Part shown: positions 1 to 11,221 of the stretch, one piece after another | How the letters are laid out: each line of letters begins with the position of its first letter | How positions within the stretch are numbered: the stretch's first letter is position 1 | Source: Larix kaempferi | Lineage: Eukaryota; Streptophyta; Pinopsida; Pinales; Pinaceae | Length of the DNA: 64,000 nucleotides | Assembly (NCBI GenBank): GCA_027924585.1 | Contig: BSBM01000007.1 | Coordinates: forward strand, 10,321,501-10,385,500 | Direction: 5' to 3' | Made by a program: the position numbers and the translations under genes | Notes under the pieces: model-generated | Databases searched by the model: none | Told to the model about the DNA's origin: nothing | What the model saw: only the letters and a program-made list of their open reading frames with translations

Positions 1-1
1 T

Positions 2-1053
2 CTATCTAGTTTGGGCGTTACCAAGAGTAAAGCAGATTCCAACCTTTTCTACAAGGTTGAAGAAGGCAATCCAGTGATACTACTTTTGTATGCGAATAAC
101 CTGTTTGTTACAGGTAAAGATAGATTGATTGCCGACACGCAGCGGAAGCTTTCTTCCAAGTTCGAGATGAAGAACTTGGGGATGATGCACTATTTGTTTT
201 TGGCATGGAGGTGTGGCAGAGTGCATATGGAATCTTCCTTGGACAAGGGAAGTATGTAGTAGAGATCCTGAAGAGGTTCGGGATGATGGACTGCAAGGAT
301 ATGGCCACACCTATGGCATCGAATCTGAAGCTTCTATGTGATGCTTCATCTAAGCTGGTTGATGTCACTATGTATCGTCAGATGATTGGGTCCTTGATGT
401 ACCTGACGAACACGAGACCAGATATTTGCCTTGCAGCGAACACATTGAGTTAGTTCCTGATGGATCCGAGGAGTGTTCACCTGGTTGCTGTAAAGCATGT
501 TCTGAGGTACCTGAAGGGTACAGTGGATTATGGGCTCAGGTATGAGGAGAATCAAAAGTTTAACCTGCAGGGTTATGTTGATTCAGATTGGGCTGGCAGT
601 GCTGCAGACAGGAAGAGCACATCTAGGTGTTGCTTAAGTATGGGATCAGGTGTGATCTCTTGGTTTAGCAGGAAGAAGTCCTGTGTAGCACTGAGTACAG
701 CTGGGGCAGAGTATGTTGCAGCCTGTTCAGCTAGTTGTGAGACAGTATGGCTACAGAAGCTACTGTTTGGGTTATTTGATCTCCCGTTGGAGGCTACTGG
801 TATCTTCTGTGATAACCAGAGTTGTGTGAAGCTGTCCGAGAACCCAGTGTTTCATGACAGGTCGAAACACATAGAGATCAAATATCACTATATCAGGGAT
901 ATGGTGCAGAGAGGAGCTGTGAAGCTTCTGTATGTTGCGACGGACGAGCAGATTGCAGATGTGCTGACGAAGCCACTAGCCAGAGTGAAGTTCGAGTACT
1001 TCAGAGAGAGGCGTGGCGTTCTTCAGATCGAGAACACTTCGAGGAAGAAGTGA
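2..1053 (+). pseudogene. Copia A pol remnant: reverse transcriptase C-terminus and RNase H
   Basis: This is the end of a copia polyprotein that makes cDNA from element RNA inside cytoplasmic virus-like particles. The palm motif is YANN at 89-100, where copia B has YVDD, so both catalytic aspartates are asparagine (GAT GAC to AAT AAC). A 2-nt gain near 198-205 shifts the frame at the point where copia B reads YFLGMEV. A TAG at 451-453 replaces the CAG of copia B. RNase H follows, with DSDWAG, STAGAEYVAA, CDNQSC and the closing block ADVLTKPL, and ends at a TGA at 1051. The frame is otherwise well kept. The catalytic loss, frameshift and stop make it inactive. Confidence 0.93.
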
Positions 1054-1164
1054 TGGACACATTTGCTAAAGCCATTCCAAGCATGTTGGAAGGAGGATCC
1101 TTCACATGGCTGTGGATGTAAGCGCTGGATAATGGGCATCAGGATGATGTTCTGGTTTCTGCTT

Positions 1165-1314
1165 GGATATGATCAGTTGGATCATTTATGTATGTACGCA
1201 TCATGTTGGATGTTGGATATGATCAGTTGGATCATTTATGTATGTACGCATCATGTTGGATGCTGGATATGATCAGTTGGATCATTTATGTATGTACGCA
1301 TCATGTTGGATGCT
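1165..1314 (+). repeat. 50-bp tandem repeat, three copies
   Basis: Three near-identical 50-bp units follow the copia A RNase H stop. Each contains ATGATCAGTTGGATCAT, an imperfect inverted repeat with ATGATC and GATCAT arms. Copia B has a looser version near 62650-62800. It is untranslated element tail. Confidence 0.9.
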
Positions 1315-1605
1315 GTTGGATACATTGTGTGGATCATGTATCTTTGTATGATCAGGTAGATCATGGATGCTGTTGGATACATTGTGTCGATCATGTATCT
1401 TTGTATGATCAGGTAGATCATGGATGCTGTTGGATACATTGTGTGGATCATGTATCTTTGTATGATCAGGTAGATCATGTATGTTGATGGGTACATTGTG
1501 TGGATCATGTATCTTTGTATGATCAGGTAGATCATGTATGATTGATGGATACATTGTGTGGATCATGTATCTATGTGTGCATCAGATGGATGCATTGTAT
1601 GATCA
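1315..1605 (+). repeat. 57-bp tandem repeat, about five copies
   Basis: ACATTGTGT recurs at 1322, 1379, 1436, 1493 and 1551, giving periods of 57, 57, 57 and 58. Each unit carries GGATCATGTATCT and TGATCAGGTAGATCAT, so GATC occurs several times per unit. The spurious ORFs here on both strands are products of the repeat. Copia B retains only diverged traces. Confidence 0.9.
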
Positions 1606-1710
1606 GGATGATCGTGGATGACGAGCTTCTCCAGATGACATGCAGCAGGATGTTGCAGTGATGATGATGAGTATCAGATGATACTTTGTGGCCGTGGATC
1701 AGGTTGTGCA

Positions 1711-2337
1711 GGAAAGCATGTAATTTGTGCCCTGGGAGATTTGCAGATGGTCTTTCGAGGTTTTGCCTATGGCATGTAATTCGGTGCCCTGGGACATCTG
1801 ACAAATGCTCTTGCGAGGTTTTGCTTGAGAGGACATGTAATTTGTGCCCTGGGAGATTTCAGGTCGGAGTTGTGTACCCGTAACATCCTGAGATGCTCTT
1901 GCGAGGTTTTTTCCTATGGCATGTAATTTGCTCCTGGGAGATCTGGACAGGATGAAAAAGGCCTCAGATGCTTCAGCCAGGTTTTGCCATGACCACATGT
2001 AATTTGCTCCTGGGAGATCTGGACAGGATGAAAAAGGCCTCAGATGCTTCAGCCAGGTTTTGTGGTGGACCACATGTAATGTGCTCCTGGGAGATCCGAC
2101 AGGTAGAGCTGTGTGCTCGTAACAGCCTGGGATGCTTCAGCCAGGTTTTGTGGTGAGATCACATGTAATGTGCTCCTGGGAGATCCGACAGGTAGAGCCG
2201 CGTGCTCGTAACAGCCTGGGATGCTTCAGCCAGGTTTTGTGATGGGTCACATGTAATGTGCTCCTGGGAGATCCTACAGGTAGAGCAGTGTGCTCGTAAT
2301 AGCCTGGGATGCTACAGCCAGGTTTTGTGACGCACGT
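1711..2337 (+). repeat. 76-92-bp tandem repeat, about eight copies
   Basis: Units share CATGTAATNTGCTCCTGGGA, a GTGCTCGTAACAGCCTGGGA block and GCCAGGTTTTG. Some have GGACAGGATGAAAAAGGCCT in place of the middle block, so two unit types alternate. The copia B tail (63220-63750) is built from related units with other internal sequence. It is an untranslated, fast-evolving 3' tail. Confidence 0.87.
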
Positions 2338-2594
2338 AATGAGTCCTAAGGATTCCACAGTATGGCCAGTGATGATGAAGACCTGCAGGTGGTGGGCCTA
2401 CATCCAGTATGAAAAAGGACTGGCTCTGTAGAACTTCCTATGACGAGTAGATTCAGAGATTGATTGAGATAGTAGCAGCAGTGATGATGACGATGATGAT
2501 GACTCGATGACGATTATCCAGTGATGATGATCCAGAGAAGATGACTTGTGCTAGAAGAACTGTGCTGAGAAATACCTTCCTAGTTAAGAGGGAG
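2338..2594 (+). other. Conserved 3' end of copia A with polypurine tract
   Basis: After the repeats, sequence again matches copia B closely (63800-64000). It includes a GATGATGACGATGATGATGA microsatellite near 2480-2505, which is AT-rich in purine/pyrimidine alternation. It closes with the purine run AAGAGGGAG at 2586-2594, the likely plus-strand primer, directly before the LTR. Confidence 0.8.
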
Positions 2595-3242
2595 TGTTGA
2601 TGTATATGTAATTTCGGAATGTATTTCACATATATGTATATTGTATTCCTATAGAGATGGTATTATTCCTCTATAAGGAAGTGTCGTCATTTATATTGTA
2701 AGTGTCGTAACTTATACTTGATGGGTTATTAGACCACCTTATTTGGGGTCGGCCCTGTATAAGTCATGTGGGTCAAAGGGTTATTAGACCACCCTATTGG
2801 GGGTCGGCCATGTGGGTCAAAGGGTTATTAGACCACCCTATTGGGGGTCGGCCCACTCAGCATTATGTTATGTGGTAAAGTTCGAGCCTACATGAGTTAG
2901 GTAAAAAGGCAAGTCAAGTCAAGTATAAATAGAGTGCGGGAGGCACTCTATTTACTCACTCACTTCTCACACATGCTCTCAAGGAGGAGAGGCGCACTTA
3001 TGGAGGAGGAGGATCTGCTGCTAGGTTATGCCTATCTCTTGGTTGGTTGTATCATTGCTCTATCTATCTCTGAGGAAGTTATTGGGGTTTTTCACCTTTA
3101 TGGTTTTCCCCAAGTAAATCTTTGTGTCTCTTGTGTGCTTGCATTATTGTCTCCATGATTGATATGCTGTAGATATGCTGTACATGTTGTTCTCTCAGTT
3201 AAGATCCTAGATCATATTGAAGTAAATTCAGAAAATTTAACA
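2595..3242 (+). repeat. Copia A 3' LTR
   Basis: It starts TGTTGATGTA and ends TTTAACA, matching the copia B 5' LTR at 50545-51148 along its length. Its U3 is longer than that of copia B because the block GGGTTATTAGACCACC occurs three times (2723, 2778, 2822), against once in copia B (near 50693). A TATA box is at 2924-2931. Confidence 0.93.
2924..2931 (+). promoter_or_regulatory. TATA box of copia A LTR
   Basis: TATAAATA lies in the middle of the LTR. The same octamer in the same context occurs in the copia B LTR at 50799-50806. This is the expected U3/R promoter position. Confidence 0.65.
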
Positions 3243-4129
3243 CAGACAGCTGACTACCATAAATTAACTCAATCCTCAGTACTATGCTATATAAATGACA
3301 ATGCTAAGATAATGAAGAATATAACCAACCTCGATCCAACCTTTGATGTAGATCCCCATTGGAGCTTTCAATCCATGCACTTGAACCTACAAATTAGTCT
3401 TGACAGCCAATATTCAACAAGTGCATATAATATATAAACGACATTAACATCATCAATAGCAATGGTCCACGATATTATAAGTAAATGCAACCCAATGTAG
3501 TATAAACAATGTTCACAACATTAATGGACAAAAATATGAGTATTTCTATTAATAAACAACAAGAAGTACAATGTGATACGACCTCTTATCGGCAACCAAT
3601 ATAAACCAAGATCTAGGTCAATCCACTTGTGCCTCTACCACTTCAATCCTCCATGGAATGGCAAACTCAAACTATGTTAGGATTTTTGAAGGTAAACATA
3701 AAAGGGTTCACAACTACAAGGATCAATGAGTGTAGACTCAAGATAGGGTAAAAACCCACTAGAGTTTTCTTGCTCTCCTTTCTCCTCCCGTCCATAAGCC
3801 ATATGTGCTCAATATATAGTCCTCTCAAAGGTAAGTCAAAGGACACATCGAGGTGTTTCGGGGAAAATGGAGTGCCAAAGGTCACCCTATGACCGCTTTT
3901 TGGGAGTAAAAAGTAATAAACTAGTGATTTTTACCATTTTACATGCTACTCGCGAACTATAGTGATGCAACTCGCAGGTACACCCACTATAGTGATGCAA
4001 CTAGCGTATAGGGGAAAAAATAGGAAAAATAGTGTGTCTAAAGGATATAAAGTGGATCTGAGTCAGTGAAATGGATCATGTAGGCCAAAGAGTGCTAATG
4101 CTCACAAGGTGGAAAATTACGATGTAACA
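3243..4129 (-). repeat. Tat2 3' LTR, truncated at its outer end
   Basis: It is collinear with the 5' LTR (45621-46487) apart from scattered substitutions and a small indel near 4040. It begins 42 bp inside the LTR because copia A inserted there. On the minus strand it starts TGTTACATCG at 4129. Any ORFs here on either strand also fall in the other LTR and are not genes. Confidence 0.92.
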
Positions 4130-4143
4130 GATTCCCCCTAATG
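4130..4143 (-). other. Tat2 polypurine tract
   Basis: On the minus strand CATTAGGGGGAATC directly precedes the LTR start. The layout matches Tat1 (CAGGGGGCAATC before its 3' LTR). It would prime plus-strand DNA synthesis. Confidence 0.8.
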
Positions 4144-5319
4144 CGTGAGGTCAAATACTAATGCTATGATGGCCAAAATACATTATAAATATCAAAAGTG
4201 GAGTGATGGATACATAAGTGGATGGAGCAGCTCACTCATCATAATACAATAGTATTCTTGAATACATGTCGATATAGTACAACAATCTGATACAATGGCC
4301 ATGAATAGGAAGTACATAATGAATACATGTCATAAGTGATCATAGCCATGATCCCTCTACAGTAAGATATGGTCTCCTATTGAAAAGGAAACAACTGGTG
4401 CAAACTGGAGGTACAAACTGTTGATATCTGAGAGGTGATATCTCAGATGTAAAGTCAGAATCATAAGTAGCATACTGAATGCCACTATCGCCTGGAGTCT
4501 TCTACACAAGTCTCCGACGATGCAAGTCCCATCAAGTGAAAAAAGGAGTTCAGGTCGAACCTGATGTGACATCGTCTAATTATCGGTCAATGATTGATAC
4601 CATTAACAAATGCGAGATAACCCACCAATAATGAAAATGGGCATCAAGGCACAGAGTACAATCATCAGAGTGTGAATAGATGTGTTGAAGTCGAACACTA
4701 GGATGAATCCATCGATTAGGGGACATTGATGTATTCCAAAAACTGTCGATGGTGAGAGAACCTACCACTAATGATTGCAAGCCTCAAGGTACTCAACCGA
4801 ACTCTAAGCCTCAATTCCCGGAATAAATGGGTTGAAGTCGACGAAATGAGACTCGCTGGAAGAAGGGAATTAAGGCATCCCCCATCAACCAACACGAGGT
4901 ACCAGCTACGCTGAAAGATTTGGAAGATCTCAGGTGAAATGGTCTGACTCAATAAGGATGGCCGACATGCAATAGTTAAGAAATTTGAGGAGTGGCCGAC
5001 TCTGGTTTCAATATTTCCTTTGAACAAGAGCATGAGTAGATGGATAGACTCAGGAAGCATAAAATCAATATAAACTGTGCGATGCAGGAGGCACCACAAA
5101 GGTCTCCATAATGACTGGAAGCTTAACCAATCGGTGGAGTAAACTAAGAAAGAAGTATAGCTCCTAAGGTCCAACTATAGTCCCGACTCATAATGTATGG
5201 AGTGGTATGAATGCTCTGTTAAAAGGAAATGCAATAGCTGCTAACTAGAAGTAGTAACCATAATCCCGTCCGGCTTTTTGGAATATTTGCTTTTTTTGGT
5301 CTTTTCATATTTGGAGAAA
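4144..5319 (-). other. Tat2 3' region, part 1: no supported gene
   Basis: The region lies between the 3' LTR and the G1 insertion point. The longest frame, 4716-5174 on the minus strand, is the Tat2 sense strand, but it shows no motif I recognise and is not resembled by the equivalent region of Tat1. I treat it as non-coding. The last five bases, AGAAA (5315-5319), are the left target duplication of G1. Confidence 0.6.
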
Positions 5320-7426
5320 TGTAATATCCCAAATTTTTGGACCAACTATTTTGGTTGTTATATTGCACCATGGCCCCAGCACCTATGTTTTATTTGGAGT
5401 ATTGGGCATGAGCCTTAACACCTATGATTATTCTTTTATATATATTGACATATCAGGCATGGACCCTAACTAGCTTCTTTATTTGAGTATATACTGGGCG
5501 AAAAGGCCCAGATGTTGTAATGATGTTCTTCAGCTTTGATATGGGTACAAACCCTAATATACTGAGATGATCTTTTGTTACTTACTGTGAAGAGCTATGA
5601 TTTTACATGATTTGACTTATGAGTGTGTTGAGCGTGGACTCAAAAACACACATATAGCCTATGTACTGGGCATAATCCCTAATGTACCTAGAAGAATGTT
5701 TATGTACTGGGAGTAATCCCTGAGATACATTGAGTGTTGGGCCTAATCCCTGGAGCACTCCAAGATTGATAAACGAATATCGGATCCGAGGAAACTTAAA
5801 TATTCTAGATGTGCCTCACAACCACATTCTAGCACTAGTGTTGAGTAGAGGCTCTGGATTTGCACTAGCGTAATGCCCATGTGAGAGTGTTGAGTTAAAA
5901 GGCTCTGGAGAACTCGGGGTTACTGGATCTAAATGTGTTGATTCAGAAGGACTCTGAATAGCACTTTTACTTTCATCACACTTAATTTATTTGATTAAAT
6001 GATTCATCTTTTATCTATCATCAAGTACTGTGGGAACTACCATGTTAAACAAGGGAATCCGACATGCAAAGAGAGAGACTAGAGGTGCCTATCCAAGCTT
6101 ACCGAGACCATCCAAAGAATTGGACCTTGCACTTAAAAGTTAAAAAGAAGAAGTATCATGTGAGGATACATAACTAAATAAAAGATAATTACCAGTAGTG
6201 TTCTATGACTAACTTGTATAAAGGCCTCAAGGCTAATATTATTATTAAGAGCTTTAATAATAATGGTGTCATTATTTAATTATGGAATATAATTAGTATA
6301 TATGATTTATGCATTATTTAATATTATAAATGATGTATTAATAGTTAAGTAAAATATAATTATTGTTATTATAATTATTGTTATTTTAATTATTATGGAG
6401 AGCTTAAACCAAAATCACTTATAGTTAAACAATGGGAAAAGTCCTAGTTCCAAAAGGACTGGTTATTTATTTAAATAATACCTTCTAAAATATTAATTAT
6501 TTAATTTAAAGAAACTAATTATTTCAACAGTACTATTCAAGACTCCCCTACATACAAAGGGCAGATCCCAAGTTTTGGGGATCATCTATCTTTTTCATTA
6601 TCATTCTTTTATGGTAATCAAGAGGAAGTCATATGCACCAAGAAACTGAACCAGTAGCAACCCTAGGTCCTCTATCTCTTTTGCATGTTGGAATCCAGCT
6701 CGGGGGATCCATACAGAACTAGGAATGGTTGTAGGATCATGGTTGGGAGGAACACGGTAGCCCCAAATTTATCTAACTAAAGGAAATCATCCTAACAGGT
6801 CAGCTATATACAACAGGCTCTGCATTAACTATTGTTGAGTGTGCAGGTCTCTATGGGAAGGGATCAAGTGCCGAGCATCTAGGCTTCAACAGGAAAGGAT
6901 CGAGTACTCAAGTAGCCAGGGATGGAGTATTCATTGTTTTCAAATTTCCAGTTATAATAAATTTAGGCTTTTAAAAATTAGAATAGATACTGTAGTATTG
7001 TTCTCACTACCAATATTATCAACTTCGTGGTTCTGCCTAGAACACAGTGGAGGGTCTAGCAGGTCTATACAAGCTAGCCTATGCTAGACAACACCCCAAA
7101 CTTAGATTTATTATGTTGTTTTAAACATTTATGTTTTTCTGTCTGAATCATCCCACAATTTTCGTAGTGCAGGGATTTCTTATGTCCTCTTTAAATCATC
7201 TAATTAAACATTAAATAGAAATAATAAACAATAACAAGACATACATCAGACATCCTAGTCATTTTAAACATCTCTACGATTCTATCAAACGACTAATCCA
7301 TTACAAAGAAAATAATGCATCGAGCCTTCCAAGAAGATACATTTTTCAAATACAGATTCAGGCATTTAATTTGTTTTATTCACATAGTAGTTCCAAATAA
7401 AAAATCATTGGCTTCCCAGAAAGAAA

Positions 7427-8296
7427 ATGACCACATGCAAGAAAGACGAGAACAACAAGCTATAAGTGAAGCTTTGCTTCAGACTTTAGTAGGGGAAAAA
7501 CCCCACATACAGCCCACACTCTCAGTCAACACTCTTAAAAAGGGAAACAATCACCCAAAGAAACTACCAGTCCTAAGGGAGAGGAACAGGGTGAAAACAC
7601 ACTAGAATCGAAGGAAGAGTACTGTAAGAATTCTTCCAACTATGAAGGTTCACCACCTCCTTGCAAGAAAAGGATGAAAAGTGATGATAGTCTACAAGGA
7701 GAATTCAGAAAGATAAAAGCCCCAACCTATGATGGAGAAATTAACTCAGGGGAGAAGGCTGAGGAGTGGCTGCTGGGAATGAATAAGTACTTCAAAGTGC
7801 ATAATTACTCTAGTGAAATGCAAGACCGACTAGCCATATACAACATGAATGGTAAAGCTTCCAGATGGTGGTGGAACTTGAAACACACCAAAGGACAAGA
7901 ACTAAGAGACATAATTTGGGATACTTTCAGCAGAATATTCCAGGACAAATATATGTCTGAAAGATTCTTTGACAAGAAAATTCAAGAATTTCATGAGTTA
8001 AAAATGGGCTCCCTAACTATGGAAGAATTCATAAACCGATTCTTGGACTTGCTGCACTATGTGCCATACATTAAAGACAAGAAGGTCAAAATACAACAAT
8101 TCTTGGGAGGGATGCCACCAAACTTTAGAGAAAAGATAGAGTTGGAAATGCCCAAAACCCTTGATGTGACCTTACATAAAGCAAGACTGTGTTATGAACG
8201 CGGACAGCCAAAAAAATACAACATCAATAGAAACAAAGATAGGTTTAGAACCTTCTCGAACAACCGCAAACCAGGTTTTAGACCTCCACCTTTACA
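7427..8296 (+). pseudogene. Gag fragment embedded in the G1 5' LTR
   Basis: This 870-bp segment is collinear, without indels, with internal gag at 10063-10932 and differs at only scattered bases. It encodes the capsid core (AEEWLLGMNKYF, FLGGMPPNFREKIE, LHKARLCYERG). It keeps an arginine codon where internal gag has a TGA (10673-10675). After 8296 the sequence diverges from gag; the frame runs on to 8561 through unrelated sequence. It starts and stops inside gag and has no primer site, so it is a captured fragment. Gene conversion or template switching are possible origins. Confidence 0.88.
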
Positions 8297-8845
8297 AACA
8301 TTATGCAAACATGAAAATCTCAGTCTTTACATTGAGTATTATAATTATAAATTTACAAGGTCCAACGTTGAGCCAAATTTCCAATGCCCTCCACGGCCAT
8401 TAACAGAAAACCAACAGGTACATATCATAATGGTCCAACCAACGGCGACCTCAAATAACCCAAAATGTGTTACAGTAAACCCAATGCAGGCTCACGATTT
8501 TTCGTCACAACATACACCATCAGTACACTCCACAAAGGCGAGAGGAGGAGTGAAGGAATGATGAACTCTAAACTTACATTAAGCAACAAAATTAGAGTTG
8601 AAGTACTGGCCAGCATCTGGTAGCCATGTAGAAGGAAGATGCCACATGACCCCTGCCAAAAAAGCAAACAACATGGAGTCAAAAGCTGAGTTTTAAATAT
8701 CAAAACCTACAAAATAGATTAGTAGGAAGAAACATAGTCAGGGAAGGAGTTACCTTCAGTCTCCATCCCTACGTATAGAGCCATGTAAGGTGCACTGTCG
8801 ATGAGCTAGAGCTTAGGCCAGAGCATGAAACCCCTAAATCCACAC
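8297..8845 (+). other. Unassigned filler inside the G1 5' LTR
   Basis: The sequence lies between the captured gag and the point where homology to the 3' LTR resumes (near CGAAACCAGTGAAAC). I found no match for it elsewhere in the window and no convincing protein. It may be LTR sequence lost from the 3' copy, or foreign DNA taken in with the gag segment. Confidence 0.5.
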
Positions 8846-9740
8846 ACAACGAAACCAGTGAAACAAGCTACAAAAATGCACTTCGTTGGTGTAGAACCCC
8901 AAGAGTAAACCCTTAGCACAACTGGCAGCTTGGCCATGTGCCAACGAAGCGCCACATTCAATTCTACCACCAACCCCAATATTTCGATTTAGACCCAAAT
9001 CTGTATAGTGGTGAATTCATGATTGATCCACAACATTTTATAAATGCCCAAGTATTACAAAGACCATAAGCGGTTAGTATCAACAAATACATTACTAAGT
9101 CAACAAAGGATATGAGTTGCACAAGCATTCCAGATGACCTTAAAAGTTTTTAATGTGCCAATCTTTAAATATCTCATACTCTGGGTTTTAGAATTTGTTG
9201 GAACCATAGAGTAAGTACCCTTGGTGGATGCCGTAGTAGGAGTACCATTAAATAGATGCAAATTGAAGACGTTAGCGAATCTCGCTAAATAAGTCAGAAT
9301 TTCTATTTCTTACACTCTACCTCTCGGCAGCCTTGCCAAGGTACTCATACCCTTGAAAGACCTAGCAGTATGTCATGGGCCTCAACCGCCACCATTAGGG
9401 GTCCATCCCACCTGAATTACCAGTTAGAGTTTATTACATATGCACACAAACCCTTACAGCTGTAAGAAGGAGATTCACATTATTACATTCAAATACATTT
9501 GTACACATGTGACAGTTCATACATCTTTTCATTTAAAATGCTACCGCAAAGCGGGAGGATCTATAACCATCAAACCATGATACTTATGAAACTAAGATAC
9601 TTCAAAATGTAGAAATCAAATACCGGTGCAGTAGGTACATATCAGTGCTGAAGTTAATTTACTATTCATCATCCTTAGAATAGCTTTTATTACATTAGTA
9701 GAAAATTTTAAATTTTTACTATTTTTAGGGACATTACAAG

Positions 9741-9752
9741 TGGTATCAGAGC
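9741..9752 (+). other. G1 primer-binding site
   Basis: TGGTATCAGAGC begins two bases after the 5' LTR. It complements the 3' end of plant initiator methionine tRNA, the usual primer for chromovirus and copia reverse transcription. Confidence 0.93.
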
Positions 9753-9920
9753 CCAGCTACAAAACTAAGTGACCTGTTGGGCTCATTACATCTTAAAACA
9801 TCCGTTGCAATTACATAGTAGGAAGAAAGTGTACATTTGAAAATTTTATTTTTATGTGAAAATGAACTGACAGATTTTTTGTTGTTGACGATTATATAAC
9901 ATTGCAGGAACAAACATAGT

Positions 9921-11200
9921 ATGAAAATGAATGCAGAAGGGGGAATTAGCATACAGGTAAATCTAAACTCCCCACCATGAGAGAAATAAATTGTGGTGTA
10001 ACTCAACTCGGACTTAATGAAATCCATGCAAAATCTACAGGCCGAATTCCAAAGTTTCAGAGATGACCACATGCAAGAAAGACGAGAACATCAAGCTATA
10101 AGTGAAGCTTTGCTTCAGAATTTAGTAGGGGAAAAACCCCACATACAGCCCACACTCTCAGTCAACACTCTTAAAAAGGGAAACAATCACCCAAAGAAAC
10201 TACCAGTCCTAAGGGAGAGGAACAGGGTGAAAACACACCAGAATCGAAGGAAGAGTACTGTAAGAATTCTTCCAACTATGAAGGTTCACCACCTCCTTGC
10301 AAGAAAAGGATGAAAAGTGATGATAGTCTACAAGGAGAATTCAGAAAGATAAAAGCCCCAACCTATGATGGAGAAATTAACTCGGGGGAGAAGGCTGAGG
10401 AGTGGCTGCTGGGAATGAATAAGTACTTCAAAGTGCATAATTACTCCAGTGAAATGCAAGACCGACTAGCCATATACAACATGAATGGTAAAGCTTCCAG
10501 ATGGTGGTGGAACTTGAAACACACCAAAGGACAAGAACTGAGAGACATAACTTGGGATACTTTCAGCAGAATATTCCAGGACAAATATATGTCTGAAATA
10601 TTCTTTGACAAGAAAATTCAAGAATTTCATGAGTTAAAAATGGGCTCCCTAACTATGGAAGAATTCATAAACTGATTCTTGGACTTGCTGCACTATGTGC
10701 CATACATTAAAGACGAGAAGGTCAAAATACAACAATTCTTGGGAGGGATGCCACCAAACTTTAGAGAAAAGATAGAGTTGGACATGCCCAAAACCCTTGA
10801 TGTGACCTTACATAAAGCAAGACTGTGTTATGAACGCGGACAGCCAAAAAAAGACAACATCAATAGAAACAAAGATAGGTTCAGAACCTTCTCGAACAAC
10901 CGCAAACCAGGTTTTAGACCTCCACCTTTCCAAAAACACAACAACAATTTTTTGCCCAATAGAGGCTTCAACTGACCTCAAGCACAACCAAGTGCAACAC
11001 CACCATCGACCAACAGGCCAACTTTCAACAAAGGGATCAAAACTGTCCCACCAACCATTTCTTGCTGGAAATTCCAAGGGCCCCACTACTACAGAGACTG
11101 CCCCAGCACAACAAATGGAGTTTTACACAACGTCCAAGCAGAACCTACCATAGGGGACATGGAAAAGACACCTAGGATTTATGCTGCTCTTGATGGCCGG
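9921..11200 (+). pseudogene. G1 gag (capsid and zinc knuckle)
   Basis: Gag forms the virus-like particle and binds element RNA. The first ATG after the primer site is 9921, but its frame is broken early by stops. From about 10180 the best reading lies in a second frame, implying a 1-nt shift. The capsid core spans about 10310-10900. TGA at 10673-10675 replaces an arginine codon kept in the LTR-borne copy, and another TGA follows GFN near 10972. The zinc knuckle near 11067-11109 reads CWKFQGPHYYRDC, with phenylalanine for the second cysteine of CX2CX4HX4C. A TAG near 11201 separates it from protease. It is not functional. Confidence 0.9.
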
Positions 11201-11221
11201 TAGGCAGATCACCAAGTTACC

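Larger units (their letters stand above)
1..3242 (+). mobile_element. Copia A: 3' end of a Ty1/copia LTR retrotransposon
   Basis: The segment holds, in order, the C-terminal half of reverse transcriptase, RNase H, a 1.5-kb repeat-rich untranslated tail and a complete 3' LTR. Everything upstream lies beyond the left edge. Coding and LTR sequence closely match copia B (50545-64000), so the two are one family. The LTR ends at 3242 and the next bases continue the Tat2 LTR 42 bp inside its left end, by comparison with 45621. Copia A therefore inserted into the Tat2 3' LTR. The other copy of the target duplication is outside the window. Confidence 0.93.
5320..9738 (+). repeat. G1 5' LTR, about 4.4 kb, chimeric
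   Basis: It matches the two-part 3' LTR (14594-15153 plus 31016-34176) over 5320-7426 and about 8845-9738. Between these it carries about 1.4 kb absent from the 3' LTR, including an 870-bp copy of internal gag, in place of about 0.7 kb seen in the 3' LTR (near 32545-33270). At 5874-5882 it reads TGCCCATGT, the uninterrupted form of the Tat1 target site. Confidence 0.9.

Noticed and set aside
1188-1535. ORFs of 94-99 codons on both strands with regular repeats
   Set aside because: They arise because 57-bp (19-codon) units stay open in several frames. There is no codon-level constraint and no counterpart in copia B.
1165-1605. CRISPR-like regular repeats
   Set aside because: The units are contiguous tandem repeats without unique spacers, in a eukaryotic retrotransposon tail.
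4716-5174. 152-codon minus-strand ORF in the Tat2 3' region
   Set aside because: It is in sense orientation for Tat2, but shows no motif, ends are arbitrary, and no similar frame exists in Tat1.
9741-9752. tRNA gene fragment suggested by TGGTATCAGAGC
   Set aside because: The 12-base match sits immediately after LTR ends here, at 51149 and at 54060, so it is a primer-binding site.
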